From NCBI RefSeq assembly GCF_016405885.1, contig NZ_JAEKGC010000008.1:62001-126000 (forward strand): a stretch of DNA of 64,000 bases, in the 5' to 3' direction. Under the pieces are notes generated by a model. That model did no database searches. It had not been told where the DNA came from and saw only the letters and a list, made by a program, of their open reading frames with translations. This stretch comes from Arthrobacter sp. MSA 4-2. GTDB lineage: Bacteria > Actinomycetota > Actinomycetes > Actinomycetales > Micrococcaceae. Position numbers and translations under genes: made by a program. Below, in pieces: positions 55,185 to 64,000 of this stretch. Position 1 is the stretch's first letter. Each line of letters opens with the position of its first letter.

Positions 55185-55440
55185 GGAGATGTTTCCTTCA
55201 GTTCGGCGCCAGCAGGGTCCCTTCCGAAGATCCCACGGCGAGGGAACAACGCGCATCGCGTGCGGTGCACAGTCCGAAGACGCACGTCGCGCTTCGGGGC
55301 TACAGGCTTGGACTGACCAGCTGCCCACTTACTGCGCGGCACCCTACGCGATTGTGGCAGGAGCACTACGAACCCATCCAGGCCTGAAGTGGTGGCGGTG
55401 TTCTCTGAGGCCGCGGCGGTCCGCAACCAGGCGGCGCAGC

Positions 55441-58209
55441 TCAGCCGAGGTTGATTTTGTGAAGCTGCCTCCGGGAAGTCACACCGAGCTTTCGAAACAC
55501 CTTCCGCAGGTGGTAGTCCACGGTGTGGGAGCTCAGGAACAGTTCGGCCCCGATGTCGGCGTTGGTGTTGCCCGCTGCAGCAAGTCTTGCAACGGACAGC
55601 TCCTGCGGCGTAAGTGTCGCAGCGAGGGTCTGTTTGTTGTGCCCGAGTGTTTCTCCGAGAGCGGCAAGTTCCCGGCGCGCCCGTGCCGACCAACCCAGCG
55701 CGCCAAGCCGTTGGAATATCTCAAACGCATTGAATAGGTGAGCGGCGGCTTCGGTCCGGCGGCGCCGGCGGCGAAGCCATTCCCCGTACAGCAGATGTGT
55801 GCGCGCGGCATCCATTTCCAGAGCGGGCCCGGTAAGCAATTCCAGGGCGCGTTCGAAGTGCGGGGCGGGTGTGTCCTCGTCGAGATGGGTCATGCTTCGT
55901 TCTTCAAGCCCTTCCGCCCACCTACTCCTGGAGTGGTGGCTCTCCTCCCGCAAGCGCAGAAGGAGAAGGTTCGCCGATTTATGATCGCCGGCGCGTGCCG
56001 CACATTCAATAAGGTCAGGCAGGTACAAGGCTCCGGTGAAGAACGGGTCATCATGCCTGATTTGGCGGCCGGCGATCCACGCTTCGACATAGCGGCTTTC
56101 CGCTGCGCGGAGCAGAAGGGTCCCGACGAGGCGGGAGGCACCGCTTAAGCCATATCCGAAAGTTCGTGCCTCGGCGGAGACCTCGTCCTCCCTGGTAATT
56201 GATTCATCGTCGAGCCATCCCCGGAGTACCGGCAGGGACGTGACCATGTCGGCCCACACCTTCGGAAGTCCCATGAAAGAGATAATTTCCGCTGCGCTGT
56301 TGAGACGCTCGCTGCCCTCACGGATCCTGCCTTGCCGCATATTGAGGTACGCGCCGAGGAGAAGGATGCGGCAAAGGACAAGGGTGGCGCCGAGGTTTCG
56401 TGCAGCGTGTTCCGCGCGCTGAAGAACCGCTTCGCTTGATTCCGGGTCCCGAAGAAGGCACGCGGCATATGCAACGGAAATGAAGGACTGCAGGATGTCC
56501 TCGTCGGGAATTCCAGGTGCTGATGCCTGCTCGATTGTCGCGCGGACGAGGGAGGCCGCCGCCGCAGGCCCGTCAAGGACGAGGGTGCTCAAAGCGATGA
56601 GGGCCTGAGTGGGCAGATCGCTACCCGGGGCCATTTCGCAGATTCGACGCGCTTCCTCGGCAACCTCCCGGGAGGACGTCCCCTGCACCATCTCGTCGGC
56701 CTGAACCAGCGCCCAGTAAGCGCTGGCAATGGCCTGTTTGGCCCGCGCCGGGGCGGTGGAACGGAAGAGCCGGGCCGCAACCAACAGTCGTTGAGGGCGA
56801 TGCGCGTAGATAGGACCCGGCACGGGCGCAAGAGTGTCCAGATCGCAGCTGGCCATGAAGAGCCGCCCTCGAGCCAAATCGTCGAGTCCCTCGGGCTCCA
56901 ATGCCCCGAGCAGCGCTCCTGCCTGCGCAGGTGCGCCTGCCGCGATTGCCGATTCCGCGGCAGCCAGAAGGCGCAGGTTCTTGACTGTTTGGGCGGAAGT
57001 GAGGGCCGCTGAACGAACGAGCAGGTTCGTTCGAGTCATATAGCCGCCGCGCTTCATTGCCATATCCGCTGCTTCCTCAAGCTTGTCTGCAACCTCATCG
57101 TCCGGTCCGATGGTGGCCGCCGCCCGGTGCGTCACCCACCTGTAGGTATCACCCCGCCGCTCGGCTGCGTGCGCGAGTTGCAGGTGCATGGCTCGGATGT
57201 CATGGCTGGGCGAACCGTTGTATATGGCTGAACGCACGAGCGGATGGCGGAACGTCACGGTCGAATTGACGCGAACCAGACCGGCCAGTTCTGCTGCGCG
57301 TGAAGCATTATCCCGGAGACCCAAGGCATCGCTGGCAGCTGTGATCGCCTCAAGGTCCCCCTCTGGCTCGGTGGCTGCTGCCAGCAGCCACATCTGTGTC
57401 TCCTGCGGCAGCTGGCGGCCCTGCCTGAGGTAATGCGCTTCCAGGTGCTTCCCCAGCGGTACCGGCTCGGGAAGAAGATCCTCACCGCGGAGCTGGCGTT
57501 CCGTGAGGTCCGTAAGCAGATCCACCAGGGCGAGTGGGTTGCCCCCTGTCGCGTCGACGATCTGGTCAGCGACACGCGGGTCCAGTGTCTGTGGGGATGA
57601 GGTCTCGAGCAGCGTCAAGGCGTCGGCGTGGCTGAGGCCCGCGAGGGTCCGTGCGGGGAGGTCGTCCAAAGGAGTTGGCTCCGCGTCATTGCTCCGGACG
57701 GCAAACAACAGCACGAGCCGTTCGGCCAGGATGCGCCGCGCTACGAAGGCGAATGCGTCCAGTGACTCGCGATCCACCCACTGCCCATCGTCAATAAAGC
57801 ATACGAAGGGGGCTTCATCCGAGACTCGCGCAAGGAGATTCAACAACCCAAGGCCGACCAAGGATTTGGAGGCTGGAGGGCCGCTTGCCAGCCCGCACGC
57901 TACGAGGAGCGCTGCGCGCTGGGCTTCAGTGAGGTCATCAAGGGCCGCCCGGTGGGCCAGGATCATTCTCTGGAGCGCAGCATACGGAAGGTCAGCTTCT
58001 GCTTCGACCCCGGCTATCAGCTTCATCGGGAGCTGTGGATGCTCGGCCAGGACTGAGGATATGAGGAAGGTTTTGCCGACACCGGCGTCTCCACGTAGGA
58101 CCCCGGCTGCTCCGTGGCCTTCAACCGCTGCCCTGAGAAGACCAGTGAGCCAGGCTTTGTCGGCGGATCGTCCAATAAGGCTGATCGGCGGCTCCAGCCT
58201 GTCCATCAA
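55441..58209 (-). CDS. Large LuxR-family ATPase regulator (LAL/MalT type)
   Basis: This 922-residue protein has an N-terminal AAA-like domain with Walker A LRGDAGVGKTF (about 39) and Walker B VCFIDDGQW (about 136). A long helical, TPR-like middle (about 350-840) would sense a ligand. The C-terminal LuxR helix-turn-helix reads LSVARLAAAGNTNADIGAEL and HTVDYHLRKVFRKLG. It is oriented like, and lies 256 bp upstream of, the hydrolase cluster, so it is the likely activator; that link is inference. Confidence 0.9.
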   Translation of the reverse strand: MMDRLEPPISLIGRSADKAWLTGLLRAAVEGHGAAGVLRGDAGVGKTFLISSVLAEHPQLPMKLIAGVEAEADLPYAALQRMILAHRAALDDLTEAQRAALLVACGLASGPPASKSLVGLGLLNLLARVSDEAPFVCFIDDGQWVDRESLDAFAFVARRILAERLVLLFAVRSNDAEPTPLDDLPARTLAGLSHADALTLLETSSPQTLDPRVADQIVDATGGNPLALVDLLTDLTERQLRGEDLLPEPVPLGKHLEAHYLRQGRQLPQETQMWLLAAATEPEGDLEAITAASDALGLRDNASRAAELAGLVRVNSTVTFRHPLVRSAIYNGSPSHDIRAMHLQLAHAAERRGDTYRWVTHRAAATIGPDDEVADKLEEAADMAMKRGGYMTRTNLLVRSAALTSAQTVKNLRLLAAAESAIAAGAPAQAGALLGALEPEGLDDLARGRLFMASCDLDTLAPVPGPIYAHRPQRLLVAARLFRSTAPARAKQAIASAYWALVQADEMVQGTSSREVAEEARRICEMAPGSDLPTQALIALSTLVLDGPAAAASLVRATIEQASAPGIPDEDILQSFISVAYAACLLRDPESSEAVLQRAEHAARNLGATLVLCRILLLGAYLNMRQGRIREGSERLNSAAEIISFMGLPKVWADMVTSLPVLRGWLDDESITREDEVSAEARTFGYGLSGASRLVGTLLLRAAESRYVEAWIAGRQIRHDDPFFTGALYLPDLIECAARAGDHKSANLLLLRLREESHHSRSRWAEGLEERSMTHLDEDTPAPHFERALELLTGPALEMDAARTHLLYGEWLRRRRRRTEAAAHLFNAFEIFQRLGALGWSARARRELAALGETLGHNKQTLAATLTPQELSVARLAAAGNTNADIGAELFLSSHTVDYHLRKVFRKLGVTSRRQLHKINLG

Positions 58210-58716
58210 GCCCCAATTCCAGCGCGAGGAGATTGTCGTTTGAGAGAACGATAGCCAATGTCACCGACTCGGGAGGGAAAGTTACTGCCACATTTCGGCC
58301 TACGGCGCAGATTCGCTCAGAGAGGTGCAGGCAGTGGGCTCGAAGGTACAAAGGGACCCCGCAGCCGTGCGAATCCGGGCGCACAGCGCATATCAAGAGT
58401 GCTCCTGCCATAGAGTTCAGCGGCGGCTCGGGCAAATCAACAGCAGCAGAATTCGAGAGCGAAGCAAGTTGGGAACGTAGGTGCCAAAGTACTCCGCGGC
58501 CTCGACACTCGTGCCGTGCCGCAGGAGCAAGGGCAGGGGAGGACGGGGGCTGACCGAGGCTCGTCGGCGTTCGCCGGTGACGACCGATAGCCCCTGGCGG
58601 ATCGGATGTGAATACGCCCGGTTCGACAAGCTCGCTTCGTCCTGGAAAGAAGTGCCGCACCCTGTCCATACGGGGTGTGGCTCGTCGGGGAGGCCTTCGG
58701 CGGGGAGAAACGGAGG
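58210..58716. other. Gene-free stretch upstream of the LuxR-type gene
   Basis: About 500 bp with no credible gene; it must hold the promoter of the minus-strand regulator gene. It ends at att copy 3. Confidence 0.5.
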
Positions 58717-59065
58717 TGTGGACAGTGTCCACACTTCGAGCCTCGGACTGGGCCGTACCGGTGCCGGACTGGATCGGATCCGAGATGTTTTCGGGGGAGT
58801 GGCGGATTTCCGGGGCCTGGAGTCCGGTTCAAGTCCTACTTCGGGCACATGTTTCCACTAGTCAGAGGACGTTCTGCTCTCGGACTGTGGACAGCCGGCC
58901 CAGTTTTGCAGTCCGGGTGCCGGGTCTGGTGGCTAGGTTGGGGGTTTGCCGGGGTGGGTGCCGCCTTTCTTGCGCGAAGCCCGGGTTGGGCTTTCTTACT
59001 ACTTCATGGGGGAGTGGGGGTGTAGCTATATCACTGTCGTGAGGTTTTTGGCTGGCTATCCTCCT
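58717..59065. repeat. att-like repeat, copy 3 (most diverged)
   Basis: The palindrome GTGGACAGTGTCCAC is perfect (58718-58732) and GGGCCGTACCGGTGCCGGAC follows. The tRNA core at 58827-58847 carries two substitutions relative to the tRNA end, and the downstream hairpin and line are also more diverged. It closes segment C. Confidence 0.88.
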
Positions 59066-59094
59066 TGCCCTTAGCCCCCGTCATATGGCCACAG

Positions 59095-59150
59095 CTGCAG
59101 CGTGCTCCGTCCGGTCAGGAGTGATGAGAGCCCAGGGCAAGGATCGCCGG
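59095..59150. repeat. Island motif: GCTCCGT..GGTCAGGAGT-like block, copy 3
   Basis: GTGCTCCGTCCGGTCAGGAG resembles the blocks at 35640 and 47565; here the following GGGGC..GTCCCC part is decayed. CCCGTCATATG upstream is shared with copy 2. Confidence 0.5.
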
Positions 59151-59245
59151 GTCTTGGGGTGTGAGGTCCCAGTTGCCGATCGGTCAGCGGGAATGAGGCG
59201 GCGGGTACTCCGGCCGAGCCGATGTTCAGCCCCTAAAGTGTCGCC

Positions 59246-59878
59246 ATGGTGACGATCGCATTGTTCGGTGGGACGGGAAGAACCGGACATCGGGTGCTGG
59301 CCCGCGCGCTGGCCGCGGGCTACGAGGTGCGGGCGTTGGTGCGTGACCCGGGCCCGCTCACGGTGTCATCGCCGGCGCCGACCGTCATCGGCGGGGATGT
59401 GTTGGACCCGCGGGCGGTTGGAGATACGGTGGCCGGGTCCGATGTCGTCCTCAGCCTGTTCGGCCAGGTGAAGGGTTCTCCGCCGGCGCTTCAAACGGAC
59501 GGCACGCGCAATATTGTTGATGCGATGAAGCGGCATGGCGTGGGGCGAATCGTGACCCTGTCCGGCGGTGGGCTGTCAGCGCCTTTGGACCGGCCAAAGC
59601 TCCCGGACCGGATCATCCGGTTCTTACTCAGGAAGTTTTCCGGCCCTGTCCTCGCCGATGCAGAAGGTCACCTTGAGGTGCTCGAGGCTTCAGGGTTGGA
59701 GTGGACGGTGGTACGTGGCCCGAGACTGACGGAGAAACCAGGCAGCCAGTCCTACCGGGTGGGATGGGTCGGAGTTGACGCGTCGACGCAGATCAGCCGG
59801 GATGATCTGGCCGACTTCATCCTCACCCAGGCCGAGGACCGTACGTATGTCCGACAGATGCCGTTTGTGAGCACGTGA
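59246..59878 (+). CDS. NAD(P)H-binding atypical SDR protein
   Basis: This 210-residue protein has the dinucleotide motif FGGTGRTGHRV at the N-terminus (about 7-17), an acidic end of strand 2 replaced by Arg (LVRDPG, suggesting NADP), and IVTLSGGGLSAP at the catalytic Ser position. It resembles flavin reductase or NmrA-like proteins. TAAAGT lies 6 bp before the ATG with no Shine-Dalgarno, suggesting a leaderless transcript. The stop overlaps a GTG of the MarR remnant. Confidence 0.85.
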   Translation: MVTIALFGGTGRTGHRVLARALAAGYEVRALVRDPGPLTVSSPAPTVIGGDVLDPRAVGDTVAGSDVVLSLFGQVKGSPPALQTDGTRNIVDAMKRHGVGRIVTLSGGGLSAPLDRPKLPDRIIRFLLRKFSGPVLADAEGHLEVLEASGLEWTVVRGPRLTEKPGSQSYRVGWVGVDASTQISRDDLADFILTQAEDRTYVRQMPFVST

Positions 59879-60089
59879 GCACGCACGGCCTCACCCCCCC
59901 CCCGGGCGGGAACGTCAGGTCAGCACGATCCTGGACAGGATTGTGCGTCTCTCCCGGGCGATGGCCGGCCCACGGTCCGCGCCCTTTGGGGGGACGGCGC
60001 TCACCCGGACCCAATTAGACATCCTGTTCCTGCTCGCCCGCGCCGGCGGGACCGTCACTCCAGGGGAGCTCGCAGAGGCCCAGGAGTAG
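59875..60089 (+). pseudogene. MarR-family regulator, frameshifted and truncated
   Basis: From about 59919 the frame reads ILDRIVRLSRAMAG, then LTRTQLDILFLLARAGGTVT and GELAEAQE, which is the first half of a MarR winged helix, and then stops. The natural start (GTG 59875, overlapping the previous stop) is out of frame with it across a run of ten C. The recognition helix and the wing are missing. Confidence 0.65.
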
Positions 60090-60163
60090 TCGCAGGGCCG
60101 TGGCCTATTGGGCAGTCGGTCACTGGGAGATTCGTGACGTGATCTCACAAATGCTCGAATCAC

Positions 60164-60196
60164 TGTCGATGTGGCCGGACCCCGCGTGTCGTATAA
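60164..60196 (+). promoter_or_regulatory. ECF42-type promoter candidate
   Basis: TGTCGA at 60164-60169 matches the -35 reported for ECF42 sigma factors, and the GTGTCGTATAAG region about 16 bp downstream can supply the -10. It stands 46-78 bp before the DGPF gene, fitting autoregulation by the sigma factor encoded behind it. Confidence 0.55.
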
Positions 60197-60241
60197 GTAG
60201 AGGGGTCGAGAATCGATCCCCGATGACCGAGAGGAACAGCT

Positions 60242-60589
60242 ATGTCCCAGTACATGATCCTGATCTACGAAACCGAGACCTCGTACGCCGAGGCGCCGTC
60301 CGGGCTGATGGAGGAGATCATGCGCGAGCACGAGGCCTTCGCCAGCGGCGTGCCTGCGCTGGGCGCCAGCATGGTTTCCGCAGCGTGGCTGCACCCGACC
60401 ACAACGGCCACCAGCGTCCGCGGCGGGTCCGAGGTGACCGATGGCCCGTTCGTCGAGACCAAGGAGGCCCTGGGCGGCTACTACCTTATCGACGCCCCGG
60501 ATCTGGACACGGCACTGGCCGTCGCCAAGACCGTCCCGGCCCGCTTCGGCGGCGTCGAGGTCCGGCCCGTCATCGACTTCGGCAGCTGA
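60242..60589 (+). CDS. YCII/DGPF-domain protein
   Basis: This 115-residue dimeric alpha+beta barrel type protein has the family motif TDGPFVETKEALGGYYLID at about 66-84. DGPF proteins are the regular partners and targets of ECF42 sigma factors; their activity is unknown. GAGAGGA precedes the ATG. The sigma gene follows after 16 bp. Confidence 0.92.
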   Translation: MSQYMILIYETETSYAEAPSGLMEEIMREHEAFASGVPALGASMVSAAWLHPTTTATSVRGGSEVTDGPFVETKEALGGYYLIDAPDLDTALAVAKTVPARFGGVEVRPVIDFGS

Positions 60590-60605
60590 GCCCGGGCCGG
60601 ACGGG

Positions 60606-61874
60606 ATGACCGGTCAGGACACGTCCAGCGTTTCGGCCGCCGTCGCCGACGCGCACCGCCGCGAGTGGGCCTTCGTGCTCGCAGCGACGGTGCGCGTCAC
60701 CCGCGACCTCGACCTCGCCGAGGAGTGCGTGCAGGACGCCTTCGCCTCCGCGCTCACGGACTGGCGCCGCACCGGTGTGCCCTCCCGCCCAGGGGCCTGG
60801 CTGACCACCGTGGCCCGACGCCGGGCGCTTAACGTGCTGCGCCACCGGCAGGTCGAGGCCAGGTATCTTCCCCTGCTGGTCGAGGACGAGGCCGAACCCG
60901 GTCCCGAAGACACCGTCGACGGCGGTGAGGCGGCATCGATCCCTGATGACCGGTTGCGTCTGGTGGTGACATGCTGCCATCCGGCGCTGGACCGTGCCGC
61001 CCAGGTCGCCCTGACGCTGCGGCTGCTGTGCGGCATGTCCACTGCCGAAGTGGGGCGGGCCTTCCTGGTGAGCGAGGCGGCGATGGCCGCGCGCATCACC
61101 CGGGCGAAGAAGAAAATCGCCGTTGCCCGTATCCCTTACCGGGTGCCTTCGGTAGCTGATCTGCCGGGCAGGGTCGACGCCGTGCTCCTGGTGATACACA
61201 GCCTCTTCACCACCGGTCATACCGCCCCTGCCGGGGACGAACTGGTACGCCGCGACCTCGTGGAACGATCATTCGAGCTGTGCCGCTTGCTGCGCAGGCT
61301 GTTGCCGCGCGATCCCTCCGTGGCAGGCCTGCTGGCCCTGCTCCTGCTCACCGATGCGCGCCGCGACACCCGCACGACACCTGAGGGACGCCTGCTGCTG
61401 CTGGAGGAGCAGGACCGGATGCGCTGGGACCGCGCCGCCATCGCCGAGGGCGTGATCCTTGTCCGGGAGGCGTTGGGTGCCCGGCCGCCGTCGCGGTACG
61501 CGCTGCAAGCAGCGATCGCGGCCGTGCACGCGGAGTCGCCCAGTTGGCAGGAGACCAACTGGCGGGAGGTACTCGCCCTGTACGACGTGCTCGTGCGGCT
61601 GTGGCCCTCTCCGGTAGTGGCGCTCAACCGGGCCGTGGCCGTCGGATTCGCACTCGGTCCTGCTGCCGGCCTGGCCGCCCTCGATGCCCTCTCCGGGGAA
61701 CCGCAACTCGCCGGATACGGCTACCTGCCCGCCGCGCGGGCGGATATGCTCCGGCGGCTCGGGCGAACCGGTGAGGCGCGCCTGGCCTATACCGAGGCGC
61801 TGCTGCTGACCGAAAATAGCGTCGAGCGTGCCTTCCTCGAGAACCGGCTGCACATGGTGGTGGAGGACGGGTGA
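60606..61874 (+). CDS. ECF42-family RNA polymerase sigma factor
   Basis: This 422-residue protein has sigma-2 (about 15-85; LAEECVQDAFASALTDWRR) and sigma-4 (about 110-180; LRLLCGMSTAEVGRAFLVS) regions, then a C-terminal extension of about 230 residues with a TPR-like end (YLPAARADMLRRLGRTGEA). Such an extension, together with an adjacent DGPF gene and no anti-sigma factor, defines ECF42. The extension is thought to control activity. The ATG start is at 60606. Confidence 0.92.
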   Translation: MTGQDTSSVSAAVADAHRREWAFVLAATVRVTRDLDLAEECVQDAFASALTDWRRTGVPSRPGAWLTTVARRRALNVLRHRQVEARYLPLLVEDEAEPGPEDTVDGGEAASIPDDRLRLVVTCCHPALDRAAQVALTLRLLCGMSTAEVGRAFLVSEAAMAARITRAKKKIAVARIPYRVPSVADLPGRVDAVLLVIHSLFTTGHTAPAGDELVRRDLVERSFELCRLLRRLLPRDPSVAGLLALLLLTDARRDTRTTPEGRLLLLEEQDRMRWDRAAIAEGVILVREALGARPPSRYALQAAIAAVHAESPSWQETNWREVLALYDVLVRLWPSPVVALNRAVAVGFALGPAAGLAALDALSGEPQLAGYGYLPAARADMLRRLGRTGEARLAYTEALLLTENSVERAFLENRLHMVVEDG

Positions 61875-61880
61875 CACCGG

Positions 61881-61915
61881 ATGCCTGCCCCCTATGACTT
61901 CGGAGGTGGCAGGCA
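61881..61915 (+). terminator. Hairpin after the ECF42 sigma gene
   Basis: ATGCCTGCC and GGCAGGCAT pair perfectly over 9 bp directly after the stop, with partial extra pairing inside. No T tract follows. Confidence 0.5.
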
Positions 61916-62076
61916 TGGAATGAGTAAAAGCAGCCCAACGGTCGATAAAGACCAAGCTTCCTCTACGTTCTTAATGGTGGAGATTGTGCATACGTGCTCA
62001 TTCCGCCTCGCAGGCGGCCAAGTGGTGGCTCCATCGCTGATGATGGTCGTCTGACCGACAGGGATCAAACGAATTC

Positions 62077-62660
62077 CTACTGGGGTTCCTCGGGTCCTGG
62101 AAGAACTCCCGCCCAAGTAGCTCCACCCTTGTCTGGAAGGACGGCCTCCTTCATGGCGGAATCGCCGTAAACGCCACCTGATTCATAGTAGGAATTCAGG
62201 TCAGGGACATTCGGGTTGAATGGTGTGTACAGGCCGAGACCGAGTGCCACGACCTGCCCGTCAACGAGTTTGCCCTCGAACGAGTTGGCGACCCTGTAGT
62301 CCATTGATGCGACGTTCACGATCCGGGGATAGCTGGGATAAGCGGCGCTGATCGCAGCAGGTGAGCCATTTCCTCCGATGCGTGCTCGGCTAGACCGCCC
62401 ACCGCCTCGTTTAGGATCCGTGCGTTCTCCACTGTGGTCGCTTGGTCGGCTGTCGCATCCGGTTCCGCGACGGAGCTGATCGCTTTGAACAGCGGGCCGT
62501 CGTCGTTGGTGCCCACGAGCTGTGTGCACGTCGTTTGCTCAGATACTTGGAATGCGGTTGCAGTCTCTTCAGTGGTCGTCGACGGTGCCGGTGTCGGGGT
62601 CTGAGAGTGGGCGATCGAGTCATTTGCTCGAAGACCCGTCAATAACCCCTGAATGCGAGT
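62077..62660 (-). pseudogene. Hypothetical exported-type protein, frameshifted
   Basis: Two minus-strand frames together read as one protein. The first gives STTTEETATAFQVSEQTTCT, QLVGTNDDGPLF and GGLAEHASEEMAHLL, a pattern seen in small secreted actinobacterial proteins of unknown role. Near 62350 the sense continues in another frame as AYPSYPRIVNVASMDYRVAN, then FEGKLVDGQVVALGLGLYTP to the stop at 62077. No signal peptide is visible, so the 5' end is also damaged, or a base error is present. Confidence 0.5.
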
Positions 62661-62950
62661 CTTTCATGAAGAATATTCTCCACGTTTCGTGGCCATAAGG
62701 ACGAGAAGCACCTGCGCGGCTTCGCGGTGGGCTCCTGCCGGAATTTTAGGGTAGTTTCGGCCGCGGTGACCGTACGCGTCCGCTGGCGCAATAGTCTGGG
62801 TCCAGTCGGCTTCCCTTGGAACCACCATCACCTGCAAATCGACTGGTGCGCGCGCGGCCTAAGTGATACCGCCTGCCGTTAGGAATTGGTTGCGTCGGAA
62901 GAGTCGGGCGGAGGTGGTCCATACCGGCATTTCCGCATCGACGTGCTGGA
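62661..62950. other. No gene visible
   Basis: About 290 bp between the frameshifted protein and the UDP-sugar dehydrogenase gene without a credible coding region or RNA gene. Confidence 0.5.
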
Positions 62951-64000
62951 TCAGATCACGACTGTGGGTGTCTCGTCCCGCGCATCGGAGGCCAGCTCAA
63001 CCGTAGCGGCCTGGGCGGGTCGGCCAAGTGCCCGGTACTGCCAGCCCTTGGAGGTGTAGTCGTTTGCGTTCAGCGCGTGGCGTCCATCGAGGATGCGGCG
63101 GTGGCTGACGAGGGCACCGAGCGTGTCTGGGTCCGCGTTGCGGAACTCGGACCATTCCGTGAGTAGTGCGACGACGTCCGCCCCGTCCACGGCCTGCGCC
63201 ATGGAGTCCACGTAGTTGAGGTCGGGGTAGGCGCGGTGTGCGTTCTTGTTGGCCTCGGGATCGTATACCGAGACTACCGCGCCCTCAAGGTACAGCAGAC
63301 GGGCAACGTCGAGTGCGGGCGCGTCGCGTACGTCGTCTGAATTGGGTTTGAATGCGGCGCCGAGAGCGGCGACTCGAACCCCGGTGAGGTCTCCGCCTAC
63401 CAGCTCGCGGATCAGGTCCACCGTGCGCACGCGACGGCGGTTATTGATCGAGTCGACCTCGCCGAGGAAACTCACGGCCTGCCCGACGCCGAGCTCCTCC
63501 GCACGGTACTTGAAGGCGCGGATGTCCTTCGGTAGGCATCCGCCGCCGAACCCGAGACCCGGCTTTAAGAAGCGGCCGCCGATGCGATCGTCCAGGCTCA
63601 GCGCCTTTGCGAGGTGGTTGACGTCCGCGCCGGTGGCTTCACAGATCTCGGCCATCGCGTTGATGAAGGAGATCTTTGTGGCGAGGAAGGAATTCGCGGC
63701 GACCTTCACCAGCTCGGACGTAGCGAGATCCGCGACGATAACCGGGCTGTCGAGGTCCAGGATGGGTTTGAAGACCCGACGAAGCTGCTCCTCGGCCCAC
63801 GGGGAGCTGACACCGAAGACGAGGCGGTCCGGGTAGAGAGTGTCCTGTACGGCGAAGCCTTCGCGTAGGAATTCCGGGTTCCACGCGAGTTCGAGCTCCG
63901 TTCCGAGCGGGGACATGGCCTGCACCATCGAGGTGATGCGGGAAGCCGTGCCGATGGGAACGGTGGACTTGCCGACAAGCAGGGCTTTGCGGTTGATCCG
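62951..64000 (-). CDS. UDP-glucose 6-dehydrogenase family protein (cut by right edge)
   Basis: The enzyme oxidises a UDP-sugar (most likely UDP-glucose) to the uronic acid for cell-surface polysaccharide. The visible C-terminal 349 residues contain WNPEFLREGFAVQD, the central-domain ELVKVAANSFLATKISFINA, the catalytic cysteine loop PGLGFGGGCLPKDIRAFKY, and the third-domain AALGAAFKPNSDDVRDAPAL. The N-terminal NAD-binding domain lies beyond the edge; ATG 63928 is internal because family sequence (KALLVGKSTVPIGTA) continues upstream. GDP-mannose dehydrogenase is a less likely alternative. Confidence 0.93.
   Translation of the reverse strand, partial: RINRKALLVGKSTVPIGTASRITSMVQAMSPLGTELELAWNPEFLREGFAVQDTLYPDRLVFGVSSPWAEEQLRRVFKPILDLDSPVIVADLATSELVKVAANSFLATKISFINAMAEICEATGADVNHLAKALSLDDRIGGRFLKPGLGFGGGCLPKDIRAFKYRAEELGVGQAVSFLGEVDSINNRRRVRTVDLIRELVGGDLTGVRVAALGAAFKPNSDDVRDAPALDVARLLYLEGAVVSVYDPEANKNAHRAYPDLNYVDSMAQAVDGADVVALLTEWSEFRNADPDTLGALVSHRRILDGRHALNANDYTSKGWQYRALGRPAQAATVELASDARDETPTVVI

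Overview
The window is high-GC actinobacterial chromosome, most likely Micrococcaceae (Arthrobacter and close relatives). This is judged from the protein family members and from the gene order rel - hisS - aspS - rib - his - trp - lgt - gltBD - pyk. There is one contig piece with a truncated rel gene at the left edge and a truncated UDP-sugar dehydrogenase gene at the right edge.

Region 1 (about 1-32,760) is housekeeping core. It holds the C-terminal part of the (p)ppGpp enzyme, a DUF349 protein, hisS, an amino-acid permease, aspS, then an FMN riboswitch that heads a riboflavin operon (pnuX-ribD-ribE-ribB-ribH, coupled by overlaps). Histidine genes follow (hisE-hisG-hisF, then hisI), then tryptophan genes (trpE, a Trp-associated membrane protein, an HGxxPAAW protein, trpC, trpB, trpA) running into lgt, then gltB-gltD, pyk and an ANTAR response regulator. 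Notable points are a ribE whose only sensible start codon is ATC, a ribB without its usual GTP cyclohydrolase II domain, a strongly folded stretch at the lgt/gltB junction, and palindromic repeats between aspS and the riboswitch.

Region 2 (about 32,889-59,070) is an accessory island anchored at a tRNA-Leu(CAA) gene. The 3' end of the tRNA plus about 260 bp of downstream sequence recurs at about 47.15, 50.57 and 58.83 kb. Each of these three copies is also preceded by a shared block of about 110-130 bp that carries (perfectly in two copies, degenerate in the first) the palindrome GTGGACAGTGTCCAC. This divides the island into three stacked segments of about 14.2, 3.4 and 8.3 kb, and no integrase gene is visible in any of them. 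Segment A carries an orphan ECF sigma factor, a hydrolase, a metal-responsive and disulfide cassette (CmtR-like repressor with operator, cation transporter, DsbA-like protein, VKOR, methyltransferase) and a complete pstSCAB phosphate operon with a PHO-box-like repeat and an unusual PhoB-like regulator. Segment B carries a broken IS30 transposase, a chloroperoxidase-like hydrolase and an oxidoreductase relic cut off at the att-like repeat. Segment C carries a minus-strand cluster of one SDR, three alpha/beta hydrolases and one metallo-beta-lactamase-fold hydrolase, next to a large LuxR-type ATPase regulator.

Region 3 (about 59,070-64,000) holds an NAD(P)-binding protein, a broken MarR gene, a DGPF/YCII protein paired with an ECF42 sigma factor behind a matching promoter, a frameshifted secreted-type protein, and the edge-truncated UDP-glucose dehydrogenase.
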